Below, piece after piece: positions 42,877 through 51,272 of a DNA stretch of 64,000 nucleotides; position 1 is the stretch's first letter; every line of letters begins with the position of its first letter. The translations under genes and the position numbers were made by a program. The notes below the pieces were generated by a model, which saw only the letters and a program-made list of their open reading frames with translations, searched no databases and had not been told where the DNA came from. Origin of the DNA: JAPHTQ01 sp050302275 (GTDB taxonomy: Bacteria > Pseudomonadota > Gammaproteobacteria > Thiohalomonadales > Thiohalomonadaceae); contig JBNLAT010000010.1 of the NCBI GenBank assembly GCA_050302275.1, forward strand, positions 1 through 64,000, written 5' to 3'.

Positions 42877-43834
42877 TTCGGTCGACGTGGTGAAAAAAAT
42901 CCCGCTGGGGATTAGCGCCTGCCTGTTGGGCGAAGAGGTGCGTTTCGATGCGGGACATAAACGCGATAGTTACATCGTTGGCACCTTGGGAAATTACTTT
43001 TCCTTTCATGCCGTCTGCCCTGAGGTCGCCATCGGTCTGCCGATCCCGCGTCCGCCGATTCGTCTGGTACAACTGGACGATGGTGTGCATGTGCTGGGGG
43101 TTAAAGACCCGGAACTGGATGTGACCGAACGGCTACACGACTATGGCCGTGAGATGGCGCATACGATGAATGACATCAGCGGTTTCATCTTCAAGCGTTC
43201 CTCACCCAGTTGCGGTATGGAGCGTGTAAAAGTTTATTCCCCCACAGGAACACTCGCGAATAAGGCGAGTGGCGCCTTTGCCGAAGAGATGGCAAAGGGA
43301 CAACCGCTGTTGCCGATGGAGGAGGAGGGACGTCTGGGTGATCCGGGATTGCGTGAAAACTTTATTATGCGGGTGTTCGTGTTTCACCGTTGGCGCAAAC
43401 TGTTGGCAAGTGGTGTGACGGCAAAACAGCTGCTCGATTTTCACAGCGATCACAAATACCTGATCATGGCGCATAAGCAGAGCGCCTATCGGGAACTGGG
43501 CAGAATGTTGGCTGATGCAGGGAAGCAGGAATTAGCATCGTTGACCGACGAGTACGGACGTGTGTTGATGGATGCACTGGCCAAACCGGCTCCACGGGGA
43601 CAACATGTCAATGTATTGCAGCATCTGCTGGGATATTTGAGCAAGCAGCTAGACCGCGAAGACAAGGCGGAAATGCTGGAGGTGATCGAGGCCTATCGTG
43701 ACGGTATTCTGCCGCTGATCGTTCCGATTACCCTGCTGAAACACCACTTTCGTCGTCATCCTCACGAATACATCGAGCGTCAGGTCTATCTCTCTCCGCA
43801 TCCGCAGGAGTTGATGTTGCGGAATATGATTTGA
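42860..43834 (+). CDS. TudS-like (DUF523) protein fused to DUF1722
   Basis: 324-residue protein. Residues 14-150 are a DUF523 domain of the TudS thiouracil desulfidase type. The three Cys that hold its [4Fe-4S] cluster are C21 (ISACLLGEEVRFD), C53 (VCPEVAIGLPIPRPPI) and C118 (SSPSCGMERV). Residues about 195-315 are DUF1722 (HSDHKYLIMAHKQSAYRELGRM, LLKHHFRRHP), as in E. coli YbgA. The TudS activity is known for shorter relatives; desulfuration of a thiolated base is inferred for this one. It overlaps tcdA by 17 bp and touches rsuA at TGATG. Confidence 0.86.
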   Translation: MKVSDSSVDVVKKIPLGISACLLGEEVRFDAGHKRDSYIVGTLGNYFSFHAVCPEVAIGLPIPRPPIRLVQLDDGVHVLGVKDPELDVTERLHDYGREMAHTMNDISGFIFKRSSPSCGMERVKVYSPTGTLANKASGAFAEEMAKGQPLLPMEEEGRLGDPGLRENFIMRVFVFHRWRKLLASGVTAKQLLDFHSDHKYLIMAHKQSAYRELGRMLADAGKQELASLTDEYGRVLMDALAKPAPRGQHVNVLQHLLGYLSKQLDREDKAEMLEVIEAYRDGILPLIVPITLLKHHFRRHPHEYIERQVYLSPHPQELMLRNMI

Positions 43835-44532
43835 TGCCGATGCGACTTGATAAATACCTCTGTCACGCCACCAGCCTGAGTCGTTCGCAGGCACAGATCG
43901 CGATCCGCCGAGGCCAGGTGACCGTTGACGGCAAAATAAACAAATGCCCGGATTTCAAACTGACTGCAGACAGCGTCGTCGAGTGGCATGAGCAGCAGGT
44001 CAGTCCCAGTGGTAAACGTTATTACATGCTGCACAAGCCACAAGGTGTAGTCTGCGCAACAGTGGATGACCAGCACAAGACGGTACTCGATCTGTTTGAT
44101 ACGCCATTGCGCAAGGGGTTGCATGTAGCAGGGCGTCTGGATATCGATGCCACCGGACTGGTGTTACTTACCGATGACGGTGATTGGTCGCACCGCATTA
44201 CCTCGCCGAAGCGTGACTGCGGCAAGACCTATTATGTCACCCTGGCTGAACCACTGGATGCCGAACTGGTGGAACGCTTTGCCGAAGGCATAACGTTACG
44301 TAACGAAAAAAAGAAGACCCGTCCGGCAGAGCTGGAGATCATCGCTGCTAACGAGGCGCGCCTGACCATCAGCGAGGGCAAGTACCATCAGGTAAAACGG
44401 ATGTTTGCTGCGTTGGGCAATCGGGTGATAGCGCTGCACCGAGAAAGCATCGGTCATCTGCGACTGGATCCCACCCTGCAGCCCGGCGAATGGCGCCCGT
44501 TAAGCGAACAAGAGATCGAGGCGATGCGATGA
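43834..44532 (+). CDS. rsuA: 16S rRNA pseudouridine(516) synthase
   Basis: Converts U516 of 16S rRNA to pseudouridine. An S4 RNA-binding domain comes first (MRLDKYLCHATSLSRSQAQIAIRRGQVTVDG). The catalytic domain follows, with AGRLDIDATGLVLLTDDGDWSHRITSP, whose Asp is the nucleophile. The end, LTISEGKYHQVKRMFAALGN and LRLDPTLQPGEWRPL, matches RsuA rather than RluB, RluE or RluF. The 232-residue length agrees. The ATG at 43834 overlaps the preceding TGA; ATG 43840 is also possible. It overlaps the Crp/Fnr gene by 4 bp. Confidence 0.92.
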   Translation: MPMRLDKYLCHATSLSRSQAQIAIRRGQVTVDGKINKCPDFKLTADSVVEWHEQQVSPSGKRYYMLHKPQGVVCATVDDQHKTVLDLFDTPLRKGLHVAGRLDIDATGLVLLTDDGDWSHRITSPKRDCGKTYYVTLAEPLDAELVERFAEGITLRNEKKKTRPAELEIIAANEARLTISEGKYHQVKRMFAALGNRVIALHRESIGHLRLDPTLQPGEWRPLSEQEIEAMR

Positions 44533-45191
44533 TGAATGAGCCGCAATGGCTGGAACACTTTCCCGTTCTGAAACAGATCGACGATCCTGCCTGGAAAGAG
44601 GCAGTAACCGAAGCGCAGACATTGACCTTGCCCGCAGGGGCAGCGGTATTCCGTGAAGGGGACCAGTGCAGCAACTTCCTGCTGGTGATCGATGGCGCAG
44701 TACGCGTACAGAAACTGTCGGAAAGCGGACGCGAGATCGTCCTCTACCGTGTCGAGGAGGGACAGTCCTGTATTCTAACCACGGCCTGTATGCTTGGCGG
44801 TAAACAGTACAGTGCTGAGGGCTATACCGAGACTGAGGTCCACGCGGTTGCCCTGCCGCATCACGCCTTTCAGCTGGCCCTGCATGGTTCCCGTGGATTC
44901 CGCGAATTTGTCTTCGATGTCTATGCTGAGCGGGTGACCGAGTTGTTGATGCTGATTGATGCCATCTCCTTTGGTCGGGTTGACCAGCGTCTGGCTGCCT
45001 ACCTGCTGGAGCATGCTGACGATAACGCTGCTTTGGCAGTGACCCACCAGGAACTGGCACGGGAACTGGGGACTGCTCGCGAGGTGGTGAGCCGTCTGTT
45101 GAAGGAGTTTGAACGCCGAGGTCTGGTGCAGCTGGGGCGCGGTCGGATAGGATTACAGGACCGGACTGGGTTGCAGCGGACCGCAATGTGA
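44529..45191 (+). CDS. Crp/Fnr family transcriptional regulator
   Basis: 220-residue regulator with an N-terminal cyclic-nucleotide-fold domain (about 10-130: LPAGAAVFREGDQCSNFLLVIDGAVRVQKLSESGREIVLYRV). A winged helix-turn-helix follows at about 155-215 (VTHQELARELGTAREVVSRLLKEFERRG). The Fnr-type N-terminal Cys cluster is absent, but the effector pocket has two Cys in GQSCILTTACMLGG. Regulators of this subgroup often precede a DUF2892 gene and respond to redox or sulfur signals; the DUF2892 gene lies 79 bp downstream here. GAGG is 7 bases before the ATG, which overlaps the rsuA stop. Confidence 0.9.
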   Translation: MMNEPQWLEHFPVLKQIDDPAWKEAVTEAQTLTLPAGAAVFREGDQCSNFLLVIDGAVRVQKLSESGREIVLYRVEEGQSCILTTACMLGGKQYSAEGYTETEVHAVALPHHAFQLALHGSRGFREFVFDVYAERVTELLMLIDAISFGRVDQRLAAYLLEHADDNAALAVTHQELARELGTAREVVSRLLKEFERRGLVQLGRGRIGLQDRTGLQRTAM

Positions 45192-45270
45192 GTTAGTCAC
45201 TGAACGGCCGACACTTGCGGTGTAGATTAGCCCACGGTATTCAGACCAAACGTCAATAAAGGAGCAGTAA

Positions 45271-45453
45271 ATGAAACTGAACGTTGGTGGTATTGATCGT
45301 ATTCTTCGTATCGTTGTGGGTGCCGCGCTGGTTGGTGCAACCGTCATGGGCATGCTTCCCGTATGGGGCTGGATCGGTGTGATTCCGCTGGCGACTGGTC
45401 TGGTGGGCTTCTGTCCGCTCTACCCGCTGGTAGGTGTTAACACTCGCGGCTAA
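45271..45453 (+). CDS. DUF2892 membrane protein
   Basis: 60-residue inner-membrane protein with two helices, starting MKLNVGGIDRILRIVVGAAL and ending with GLVGFCPLYPLVGVNTRG. This is the DUF2892 domain, also found fused to the rhodanese of YgaP. The conserved Cys sits in the FCPLY motif. AAGGAGC precedes the ATG by 8 bases. It is probably controlled by the Crp/Fnr gene just upstream. Function unknown; a link to sulfur handling is suggested only by the YgaP fusion. Confidence 0.88.
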   Translation: MKLNVGGIDRILRIVVGAALVGATVMGMLPVWGWIGVIPLATGLVGFCPLYPLVGVNTRG

Positions 45454-45461
45454 CGCGAGAC

Positions 45462-45490
45462 AAAAAAAAGCGGGCATTGCCCGCTTTTTT
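45462..45490. terminator. intrinsic terminator after the DUF2892 gene
   Basis: The stem AGCGGGC/GCCCGCT with an ATT loop is flanked by eight A on the left and six T on the right. It serves the plus-strand operon and, through the A run, also the convergent EF-hand gene. Confidence 0.94.
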
Positions 45491-45513
45491 GTTCATGGAA
45501 CCCTGGTTGGTTC

Positions 45514-46125
45514 CTACTCTTCCCACATCTTCATATGCTGTTCCTGATGCATATTAAATTCCTCTTCGCTCAACTGCTTGTCGCCATTACTGTCGATACT
45601 GGAGAAGGATGGTGCATTGGACATGTTGCGCATCTTCTTACCTTCTAACACACGTTGACGAATGCGGTTGTTACGCGCGGTATAGAATTCTTTTTCGGTC
45701 ACGTTGCCGTCACCATCCAGATCGTAGTCGGCAAAGGCGGGCATATTTGCTGCGCGCATCCTCTGTTGGGTTTGTTGTTGCATCTGTTGCTGCATCTCAC
45801 CCTGATTCTGGTTTTGCATCTGCTCCTGCATCTGTTGTTGGGTTTGCTGCTGCATGCCCATACCCATGCCAGCGCCGGGTACTGCGGGAGCGCCACTCAT
45901 ATCGCGAGTTTGGGTGCGAGTTTGGGTACGGGTCTCGATACGGTTTTGCTGGGTGGCTGCAAACTCTTCCCGGCTGATCATGCCGTCACCGTTTTTGTCG
46001 AAGTCGGAAAACGACATGGGGCCTGGGCCACGCCCGCCGCCCATGTTGCCAGCGGCCTGCGCTGTTCCTGCCGCCAGAGTGAGGGCCAGCAGTGCTGAAG
46101 AGCATATGGTTTTTGTAGTGGTCAT
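45514..46125 (-). CDS. exported EF-hand calcium-binding protein with Gln/Met-rich spacer
   Basis: 203-residue protein with a signal peptide ending AQA-AGN. Three EF-hand loops are visible: DKNGDGMISREEF (about 43-55), DLDGDGNVTEKEF (about 137-149) and DSNGDKQLSEEEF (about 178-190). Each has the expected acidic residues at positions 1, 3, 5 and 12. The spacer (about 88-125) is a Gln/Met run (MQQQTQQQMQEQMQ) and a Thr/Arg run. Periplasmic or extracellular calcium binding is likely; function unknown. It appears monocistronic. It resembles the low-complexity exported proteins of the sigma operon only in style. Confidence 0.85.
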   Translation of the reverse strand: MTTTKTICSSALLALTLAAGTAQAAGNMGGGRGPGPMSFSDFDKNGDGMISREEFAATQQNRIETRTQTRTQTRDMSGAPAVPGAGMGMGMQQQTQQQMQEQMQNQNQGEMQQQMQQQTQQRMRAANMPAFADYDLDGDGNVTEKEFYTARNNRIRQRVLEGKKMRNMSNAPSFSSIDSNGDKQLSEEEFNMHQEQHMKMWEE

Positions 46126-46325
46126 ACTGAATCACCTCCATTGAATAGTGGTATGTCCCAAAAAGTTCGCTATTACAGGGCTAGGAACGGGCAGCGCGGG
46201 TGCCACCTGTACGTCAGGGACAACCCCCAGTTTGGCTCAAGAATTTGTAACGGGCCAAAAGGTTTTCTGCAGGAATTAGTACTGGGTCACCTTTTTATCT
46301 TCGGTGTGAGGCAGAGAGGATGGGG

Positions 46326-46877
46326 TCAATCCGCTTGTTGTACCAATTCGAGCAACTTGCAGAGGGTGTTCCAGTTGCGTGCGGTGGCGGTAACGCCAAG
46401 GGCTTTTTCCACGCCTGCTGCCAGCCTCGAGCGGCCGATACCCTGTGGCGCGTAGAGATAAAAAACCCGATCGTTCAGGGTGAATTGTTCGCTTTCGTTC
46501 TGCAGTGCTGCAAGTTTTTTAAGGTCCGTTTTGGTGGGTTTCTCCTCAAGGAAAAACAGGTGTAGATCCTTACCGTTGGTGCAGGTCTTGCTGTAAGGGT
46601 TTGCCGCCGCCGCTTTTTCCAGTTCATTCCGGGATAACAGCAATACCTCGGGACGAAAGCCGTGTTGTTGTTGAATCGCGTTAGCAATCTCTTTGGCCAG
46701 GTGCGTCGCTTGGGCAACGTTGCTACGAAAAATGGCGTTGCCGCTCTGGATATAGGTTTTTATCCCGTGGCAGTGGAGTTGTTGCAGGATATCGACAAGC
46801 GCCGACATCGGCAGTTTGTTCCTGCCTCCCACGTTGATGCCCCTGAGCAGTGCGATGTAGGTTTGAGTGGGTTGCAT
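46326..46877 (-). CDS. DUF1697 family protein
   Basis: 183-residue soluble protein beginning TYIALLRGINVGGRNKLPMSALVDIL and continuing GIKTYIQSGNAIFRS, both hallmarks of DUF1697. No activity is established for the family. It lies 12 bp downstream of the TIR-like gene on the same strand, so the two are probably co-transcribed. The following 200 bp to the EF-hand gene hold no recognised feature except presumably the EF-hand promoter. Confidence 0.9.
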   Translation of the reverse strand: MQPTQTYIALLRGINVGGRNKLPMSALVDILQQLHCHGIKTYIQSGNAIFRSNVAQATHLAKEIANAIQQQHGFRPEVLLLSRNELEKAAAANPYSKTCTNGKDLHLFFLEEKPTKTDLKKLAALQNESEQFTLNDRVFYLYAPQGIGRSRLAAGVEKALGVTATARNWNTLCKLLELVQQAD

Positions 46878-46889
46878 CGTTACAGCAGA

Positions 46890-47816
46890 TTACTCGCCAG
46901 TTGGGGTTGCGAGGGCGAAACCCGCGCCCTTAAGTTCCAGCTCCAGCAGACGCCGCCAAACCTGATTGTCACTGATGCTGAGGCAGCTTATGCCATCGTA
47001 ATCTCGAGGCGGTTTGTCCTGTCCGTTGTAAAGGGCGCAGACGCGGGATTTGCCCAGGCGACCGATGTAGTAACCCAGTTCAAAAAGCACATTGCGTTTG
47101 CTGTGGCCCTTGCCGTTCCGCATCGGTTTACCCGGCTGGGCAAAATCGTCAGGGGTGAGTAGCACCACGGCAAAATCAACCTCAGGCAGGCTTTCGATCT
47201 TTTCCATAATGTTGCGATTACTGGTCTGTTGTTTGTGTAGCACGACAGGTTCGAGTCCCAGTTTTTCCAGATACTCATTAACGGTTTTCATCAGTGCATC
47301 GTTTTGTCCGTGGATGACACAAACGCGATTCGTCACAACCCGTTGCGGAAGTTCAGGGATCTCCTTTGCCGGATTTTTAACAGCCGTTGTCGAAACACTC
47401 TTCTTCGCCGTTTTGTCTGGCTGTGGTGCAGTTGGTTTTACTTTCGGCGCTTTACGGCGATCCTCAAGACGGGAGATCAGTCCTTCCAACATACTGACGG
47501 TATGCGGAATGCCGGCGATGAATTTCTGCTGCCGTTGGCTACGTGACTCCAGGTAGATCTGACCGCCGTGCCAGATTTTATGCTGGCTGTGGTCGTAGTA
47601 TTCGGTGGAGTCTGAGCCGAAGATATCCCGTATCGAGTCACGAATGGTTTTCTGCGTGCTATCGACTTTGGGATCGTCGAAGGCGATCTCCTGATTTTGT
47701 AGTTTGCGCGTTTGCTCGATCGTGGCGCGCAGTTTTTTGATCGCCTTGTCGATATCGACAGAGGCGCGGTGGGCCGTATCCTTCGGTACAGGCTCGGTCG
47801 TCTGACGTGAAGCCAT
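46890..47816 (-). CDS. TIR-like (CAP12/PCTIR-type) nucleotide-binding protein
   Basis: 308-residue protein. Residues 1-120 are helical and carry TIRDSIRDIFGSDSTEYYDHS. A Lys/Pro-rich linker follows (121-155). The TIR-like domain (about 163-300) has RVCVIHGQNDALMKTVNEYL, DFAVVLLTPDD and RNVLFELGYYIGRLG, with E246 as the likely NAD-cleaving Glu. Domains of this kind are effectors in bacterial defence, where activation depletes NAD. No cyclase or Argonaute partner is nearby. GAGGA lies 6 bases before ATG 47816; the longer TTG frame has none. A DUF1697 gene follows after 12 bp. Confidence 0.85.
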   Translation of the reverse strand: MASRQTTEPVPKDTAHRASVDIDKAIKKLRATIEQTRKLQNQEIAFDDPKVDSTQKTIRDSIRDIFGSDSTEYYDHSQHKIWHGGQIYLESRSQRQQKFIAGIPHTVSMLEGLISRLEDRRKAPKVKPTAPQPDKTAKKSVSTTAVKNPAKEIPELPQRVVTNRVCVIHGQNDALMKTVNEYLEKLGLEPVVLHKQQTSNRNIMEKIESLPEVDFAVVLLTPDDFAQPGKPMRNGKGHSKRNVLFELGYYIGRLGKSRVCALYNGQDKPPRDYDGISCLSISDNQVWRRLLELELKGAGFALATPTGE

Positions 47817-47965
47817 AGGGCATCCTCGCGGCAAGGGTGGCGCATGAGTATTGGTATGGGTATTACAGGCGGCAGGAAAAAGGGGGATACCCCGGGTGTC
47901 ATCACGATGACTGTGAAAAATCCGCCCGGGCGGTCCGGTTATTCTCCAGACTCGCCACGATTAGT

Positions 47966-48001
47966 GCCCGCCTAATCTACCGGTCTTTTCCGGCGGCGGG
48001 C
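47966..48001. other. hairpin downstream of valS
   Basis: Outer arms GCCCGCC (47966-47972) and GGCGGGC (47995-48001) enclose inner arms CCGG (47980-47983) and CCGG (47990-47993). It lies about 40 bases after the valS stop codon on the minus strand but is not followed by a T run in that direction. It could stabilise the valS mRNA end or be a weak terminator. Confidence 0.5.
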
Positions 48002-48043
48002 AATAATGCAAACGGATTAAATCAGTAGTATGTGAAACAGGTA

Positions 48044-50860
48044 TTACAAACGCTCGATCCGCGCCCGTTGTTCACGGAATGATTCCAGGGAGGAGTTGGC
48101 CTCAGCCAGCTTGTCCCGTTCTTTCTGCACTACTGCTTCGGGGGCCTTGCCGACAAATTTATCATTGCTCAGCTTGCCGTTGAGGCGTTGGACTTCTTTT
48201 TCGAGCCGCTCGATCTCCTTACCCAGGCGTGCCAGTTCCGCTTCTTTATCAATCAAGCCTGCCATCGGTACCAGCAGTTTCATCTCGCCGACCAGTGCGG
48301 TGGCGGACTCGGGAGCCTCTTCGCCTGCAGCCAGCAGGGTTACCGATTCCAGTTTTGCCAGGGAGCGGAAGAAGGCAGTGTTGGCTTCAAGGCGTGCCGC
48401 ATCCTGACTGGAGGCGTTGGCCAACAGCACGGGCAACGGTTTGCCCGGAGCGATGTTCATCCCGGAGCGGATCTTGCGCACACCGACGATAAAATCCATC
48501 ACCCACTGCATTTCGCTCTCAGCCGCAGCGTCGATCTTGCCTTCGTCTGCCTGCGGATAGGCTTGCAGCATGATGGTATTACCGCTACGTCCCGCCAGGG
48601 TGGCAATGCGCTGCCAGATCTCCTCGGTGATGTAAGGAATGATCGGATGGGCCAGACGCAGCAGGGTTTCCAGCACGCGTACCAGGGTACGGCGGGTACC
48701 GCGCTTCTGTGCTTCGCTACTTTCGTCCGAATAGAGGACCGGCTTGGAGAGTTCCAGATACCAGGCGCAGTACTCATCCCAGGTGAATTCGTAGATGGCG
48801 CTGGCCGCCAGATCGAAACGATAGTTACCGATGGCGGTATTGACGATCTGCTCGGCGCGCTGCAGGCGCGAGGTGATCCAGCGGTCGGCGGTGGAGAGTT
48901 CGACCTCTTCGCCACCCTGACCACAATCCTGCCCTTCGGTCTGCATTAACACATAGTTGGCCGCGTTCCACAGCTTGTTGCAGAAGTTGCGGTAGCCTTC
49001 GATACGGCCAAGGTCGAAGTTGATATCGCGACCGGTGGAGGCGAGAGAGGCAAAAGTAAATCGCAGGGCGTCGGTGCCGAAGGCAGGGATGCCGTCGGGG
49101 AAATCGCCGCGGGTCTGTTTCTCTATCTTCTTCGCCATCTCCGGCTGCATCAGGCCGGTGGTGCGTTTCTGTACCAGTGCTTCCAGTTCGATGCCATCGA
49201 TCAGATCAATCGGATCGAGCACGTTACCCTTGGACTTGGACATCTTCTGTCCGTGGGCATCGCGTACCAGACCATGAATGTAGATCTCGCGGAACGGTAC
49301 ATCACCGATGAACTTCTTGCCCATCATGATCATCCGCGCCACCCAGAAGAAGATGATGTCGAAGCCGGTCACCAGCACGCTGGTGGGGTAGAAGGTTTTC
49401 AAGGCATCAGTCTGTTCCGGCCAGCCCAGGGTGGAGAAGGGCCAGAGGGCGGAGGAGAACCATGTATCGAGAACGTCGTCGTCCTGGTTTAGTGGCAGCG
49501 CCGCATCGAGCTGGTACTTGTTACGTACCTCTTCTTCATTGCGGCCGACGTAGACATTGCCGCGGTTATCGTACCAGGCAGGAATACGGTGGCCCCACCA
49601 GATCTGGCGACTGATGCACCAGTCCTGAATATTCTCCAGCCACTGGAAGTAGGTGTTCTCCCAGTTCTTCGGGGTAAAGGTGATTGCCCCGCTGCGTACC
49701 GCATCCAACGCCGGTTCGGTGATCTCTTTCCTACCGCCGGGACGACCGTCTTCCTGTACCTCGCGGGTCAGGTCGACAAACCATTGATCGGTAAGGAACG
49801 GTTCGATGACCGTGCCACTGCGATCGCCGCGCGGCACCATCAGTTTGTGATCCTCGATCTTTTCCAGCAGATCGAGATCTTTCAGGTCGTGGACGATCTC
49901 GTCGCGTGCCTCGTAGCGATCCTTGCCGCGGTATTTTTCCGGTGCGTTTTCGTTGATCTTGGCGTCGATGGTGAGGACGTTGATCATCACCAGATCGTGA
50001 CGCTGGCCCATGGCGTAGTCGTTGAAATCGTGCGCCGGAGTGATCTTGACGCAGCCGGTACCGAATTCTGGATCGACATAGTCGTCGGCGATGATCGGGA
50101 TCTCGCGACCCACCAGCGGCAGGGTTATGGTCTTGCCGATCAGCTTTTTATAGCGTTCGTCTTCCGGGTGTACCGCTACGGCAGTATCGCCGAGCATGGT
50201 CTCAGGACGGGTGGTGGCAACCACCAGATGGCCGCTGCCGTCGCTGAGCGGATAGCGGAAGTGCCACAGGTATCCCTGCTCTTCTTCACTGACCACTTCC
50301 AGGTCGGAAACTGCGGTGTGCAGAACCGGGTCCCAGTTGACCAGCCGTTTACCGCGGTAGATCAATCCTTCTTCATAGAGGCGAACGAACACCTCTTTCA
50401 CCGCGTCGGAAAGACCGTCGTCCATGGTGAAGCGTTCGCGACTCCAGTCGGGGCTGGCGCCCATGCGGCGCAGCTGGCGGGTGATGTGACCGCCCGATTC
50501 CGCTTTCCAGGCCCAGACCCGTTCGATGAATTCATCCCGTCCCAGATCGTGACGGGTTTTACCTTCCGCGTTGAGCTGCCGCTCCACCACCATCTGGGTG
50601 GCGATACCCGCATGGTCGGTGCCCGGTTGCCACAGGGTGTTATCCCCTTTCATGCGGTGGTAACGGGTCAGCGCATCCATGATGGTGTCCTGGAAGGCGT
50701 GTCCCATGTGCAGTGTGCCTGTGACGTTGGGCGGCGGGATCATGATGCAGTAGGCATCATCATTGTCGCCGGCTTCGCTTTTCGGGGCGAAGTAGCCGTT
50801 ATCTTCCCAGTACTGGTACCAGCGTTGTTCGATGTCGTGGGGGTTGTAGCTTTTATCCAT
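48044..50860 (-). CDS. valS: valyl-tRNA synthetase
   Basis: Attaches valine to tRNA-Val. The 938-residue class I synthetase has the HIGH-type motif in PPPNVTGTLHMGHAF near residue 45 and KMSKSKGN near 550. The editing domain lies between (TTRPETMLGDTAVAVHP), and a C-terminal coiled-coil follows (KEIERLEKEVQRLNGKLSNDKFVGKAPEAVV). It is the last of four genes pepA-holC-unknown-valS, a conserved gammaproteobacterial order. The preceding small gene is 60 bp away. Confidence 0.98.
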   Translation of the reverse strand: MDKSYNPHDIEQRWYQYWEDNGYFAPKSEAGDNDDAYCIMIPPPNVTGTLHMGHAFQDTIMDALTRYHRMKGDNTLWQPGTDHAGIATQMVVERQLNAEGKTRHDLGRDEFIERVWAWKAESGGHITRQLRRMGASPDWSRERFTMDDGLSDAVKEVFVRLYEEGLIYRGKRLVNWDPVLHTAVSDLEVVSEEEQGYLWHFRYPLSDGSGHLVVATTRPETMLGDTAVAVHPEDERYKKLIGKTITLPLVGREIPIIADDYVDPEFGTGCVKITPAHDFNDYAMGQRHDLVMINVLTIDAKINENAPEKYRGKDRYEARDEIVHDLKDLDLLEKIEDHKLMVPRGDRSGTVIEPFLTDQWFVDLTREVQEDGRPGGRKEITEPALDAVRSGAITFTPKNWENTYFQWLENIQDWCISRQIWWGHRIPAWYDNRGNVYVGRNEEEVRNKYQLDAALPLNQDDDVLDTWFSSALWPFSTLGWPEQTDALKTFYPTSVLVTGFDIIFFWVARMIMMGKKFIGDVPFREIYIHGLVRDAHGQKMSKSKGNVLDPIDLIDGIELEALVQKRTTGLMQPEMAKKIEKQTRGDFPDGIPAFGTDALRFTFASLASTGRDINFDLGRIEGYRNFCNKLWNAANYVLMQTEGQDCGQGGEEVELSTADRWITSRLQRAEQIVNTAIGNYRFDLAASAIYEFTWDEYCAWYLELSKPVLYSDESSEAQKRGTRRTLVRVLETLLRLAHPIIPYITEEIWQRIATLAGRSGNTIMLQAYPQADEGKIDAAAESEMQWVMDFIVGVRKIRSGMNIAPGKPLPVLLANASSQDAARLEANTAFFRSLAKLESVTLLAAGEEAPESATALVGEMKLLVPMAGLIDKEAELARLGKEIERLEKEVQRLNGKLSNDKFVGKAPEAVVQKERDKLAEANSSLESFREQRARIERL

Positions 50861-50920
50861 GATTACAGGCAGTCACACGGTAGGTTTAAATGAAGCAGGC
50901 GAGTATACCGTACTTCAGGG

Positions 50921-51259
50921 TTACTTGAGATTTGGATAACGCTCCAGAATCAGGCGCATCACTTCTTTTTGAACGAGCGGGCGCAGTTTGCGCATCTGAT
51001 GGCCGACCAGCATGTCGACCAGCTTGTTCAGCTCCTGCTGGGTCGGCAGATTGCCGCCTGAGGGAGCCGGAGCCGATTTTTTCTCTGTGCTGGCGACCTC
51101 TTCGAGTACCGGAATATCCTCGTCGGCGATCTCCACTACCTCGTCGAGTACCGGGATATCGTCGTCGTCGCTGTCGAAGCGATCCTTTTCCAGCAGTTCC
51201 TTGAGTCGATCGAGTTCGCTGAGGATCTCGCTCTTGGTTTTCGGTTTGTCGTTACTCAT
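50921..51259 (-). CDS. small acidic protein of unknown function between holC and valS
   Basis: 112-residue cytoplasmic protein. The N-terminal part is a charged helix (KSEILSELDRLKELLEKDRF), followed by two copies of an acidic motif around DDIPVLDEVVEI and DEDIPVLEEV. A Pro/Ser linker and a C-terminal helical segment (LNKLVDMLVGHQMRKLRPLVQKEVMRLILERYP) end the protein. Proteins of this layout occur in the same position in other gammaproteobacteria. The duplicated IPVL motif looks like a short linear binding motif, perhaps for a polymerase or clamp-loader partner given holC next door; that is inference. Confidence 0.75.
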   Translation of the reverse strand: MSNDKPKTKSEILSELDRLKELLEKDRFDSDDDDIPVLDEVVEIADEDIPVLEEVASTEKKSAPAPSGGNLPTQQELNKLVDMLVGHQMRKLRPLVQKEVMRLILERYPNLK

Positions 51260-51272
51260 CCATTACGACTCA

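Noticed and set aside
46141..46455. 104-residue plus-strand frame upstream of DUF1697
   Set aside because: Half of it is antisense to the DUF1697 gene, it has no ribosome site and no family resemblance.
49589..50893. 434-residue plus-strand open frame inside valS
   Set aside because: Antisense of the catalytic core of valS; no motif or start signal.
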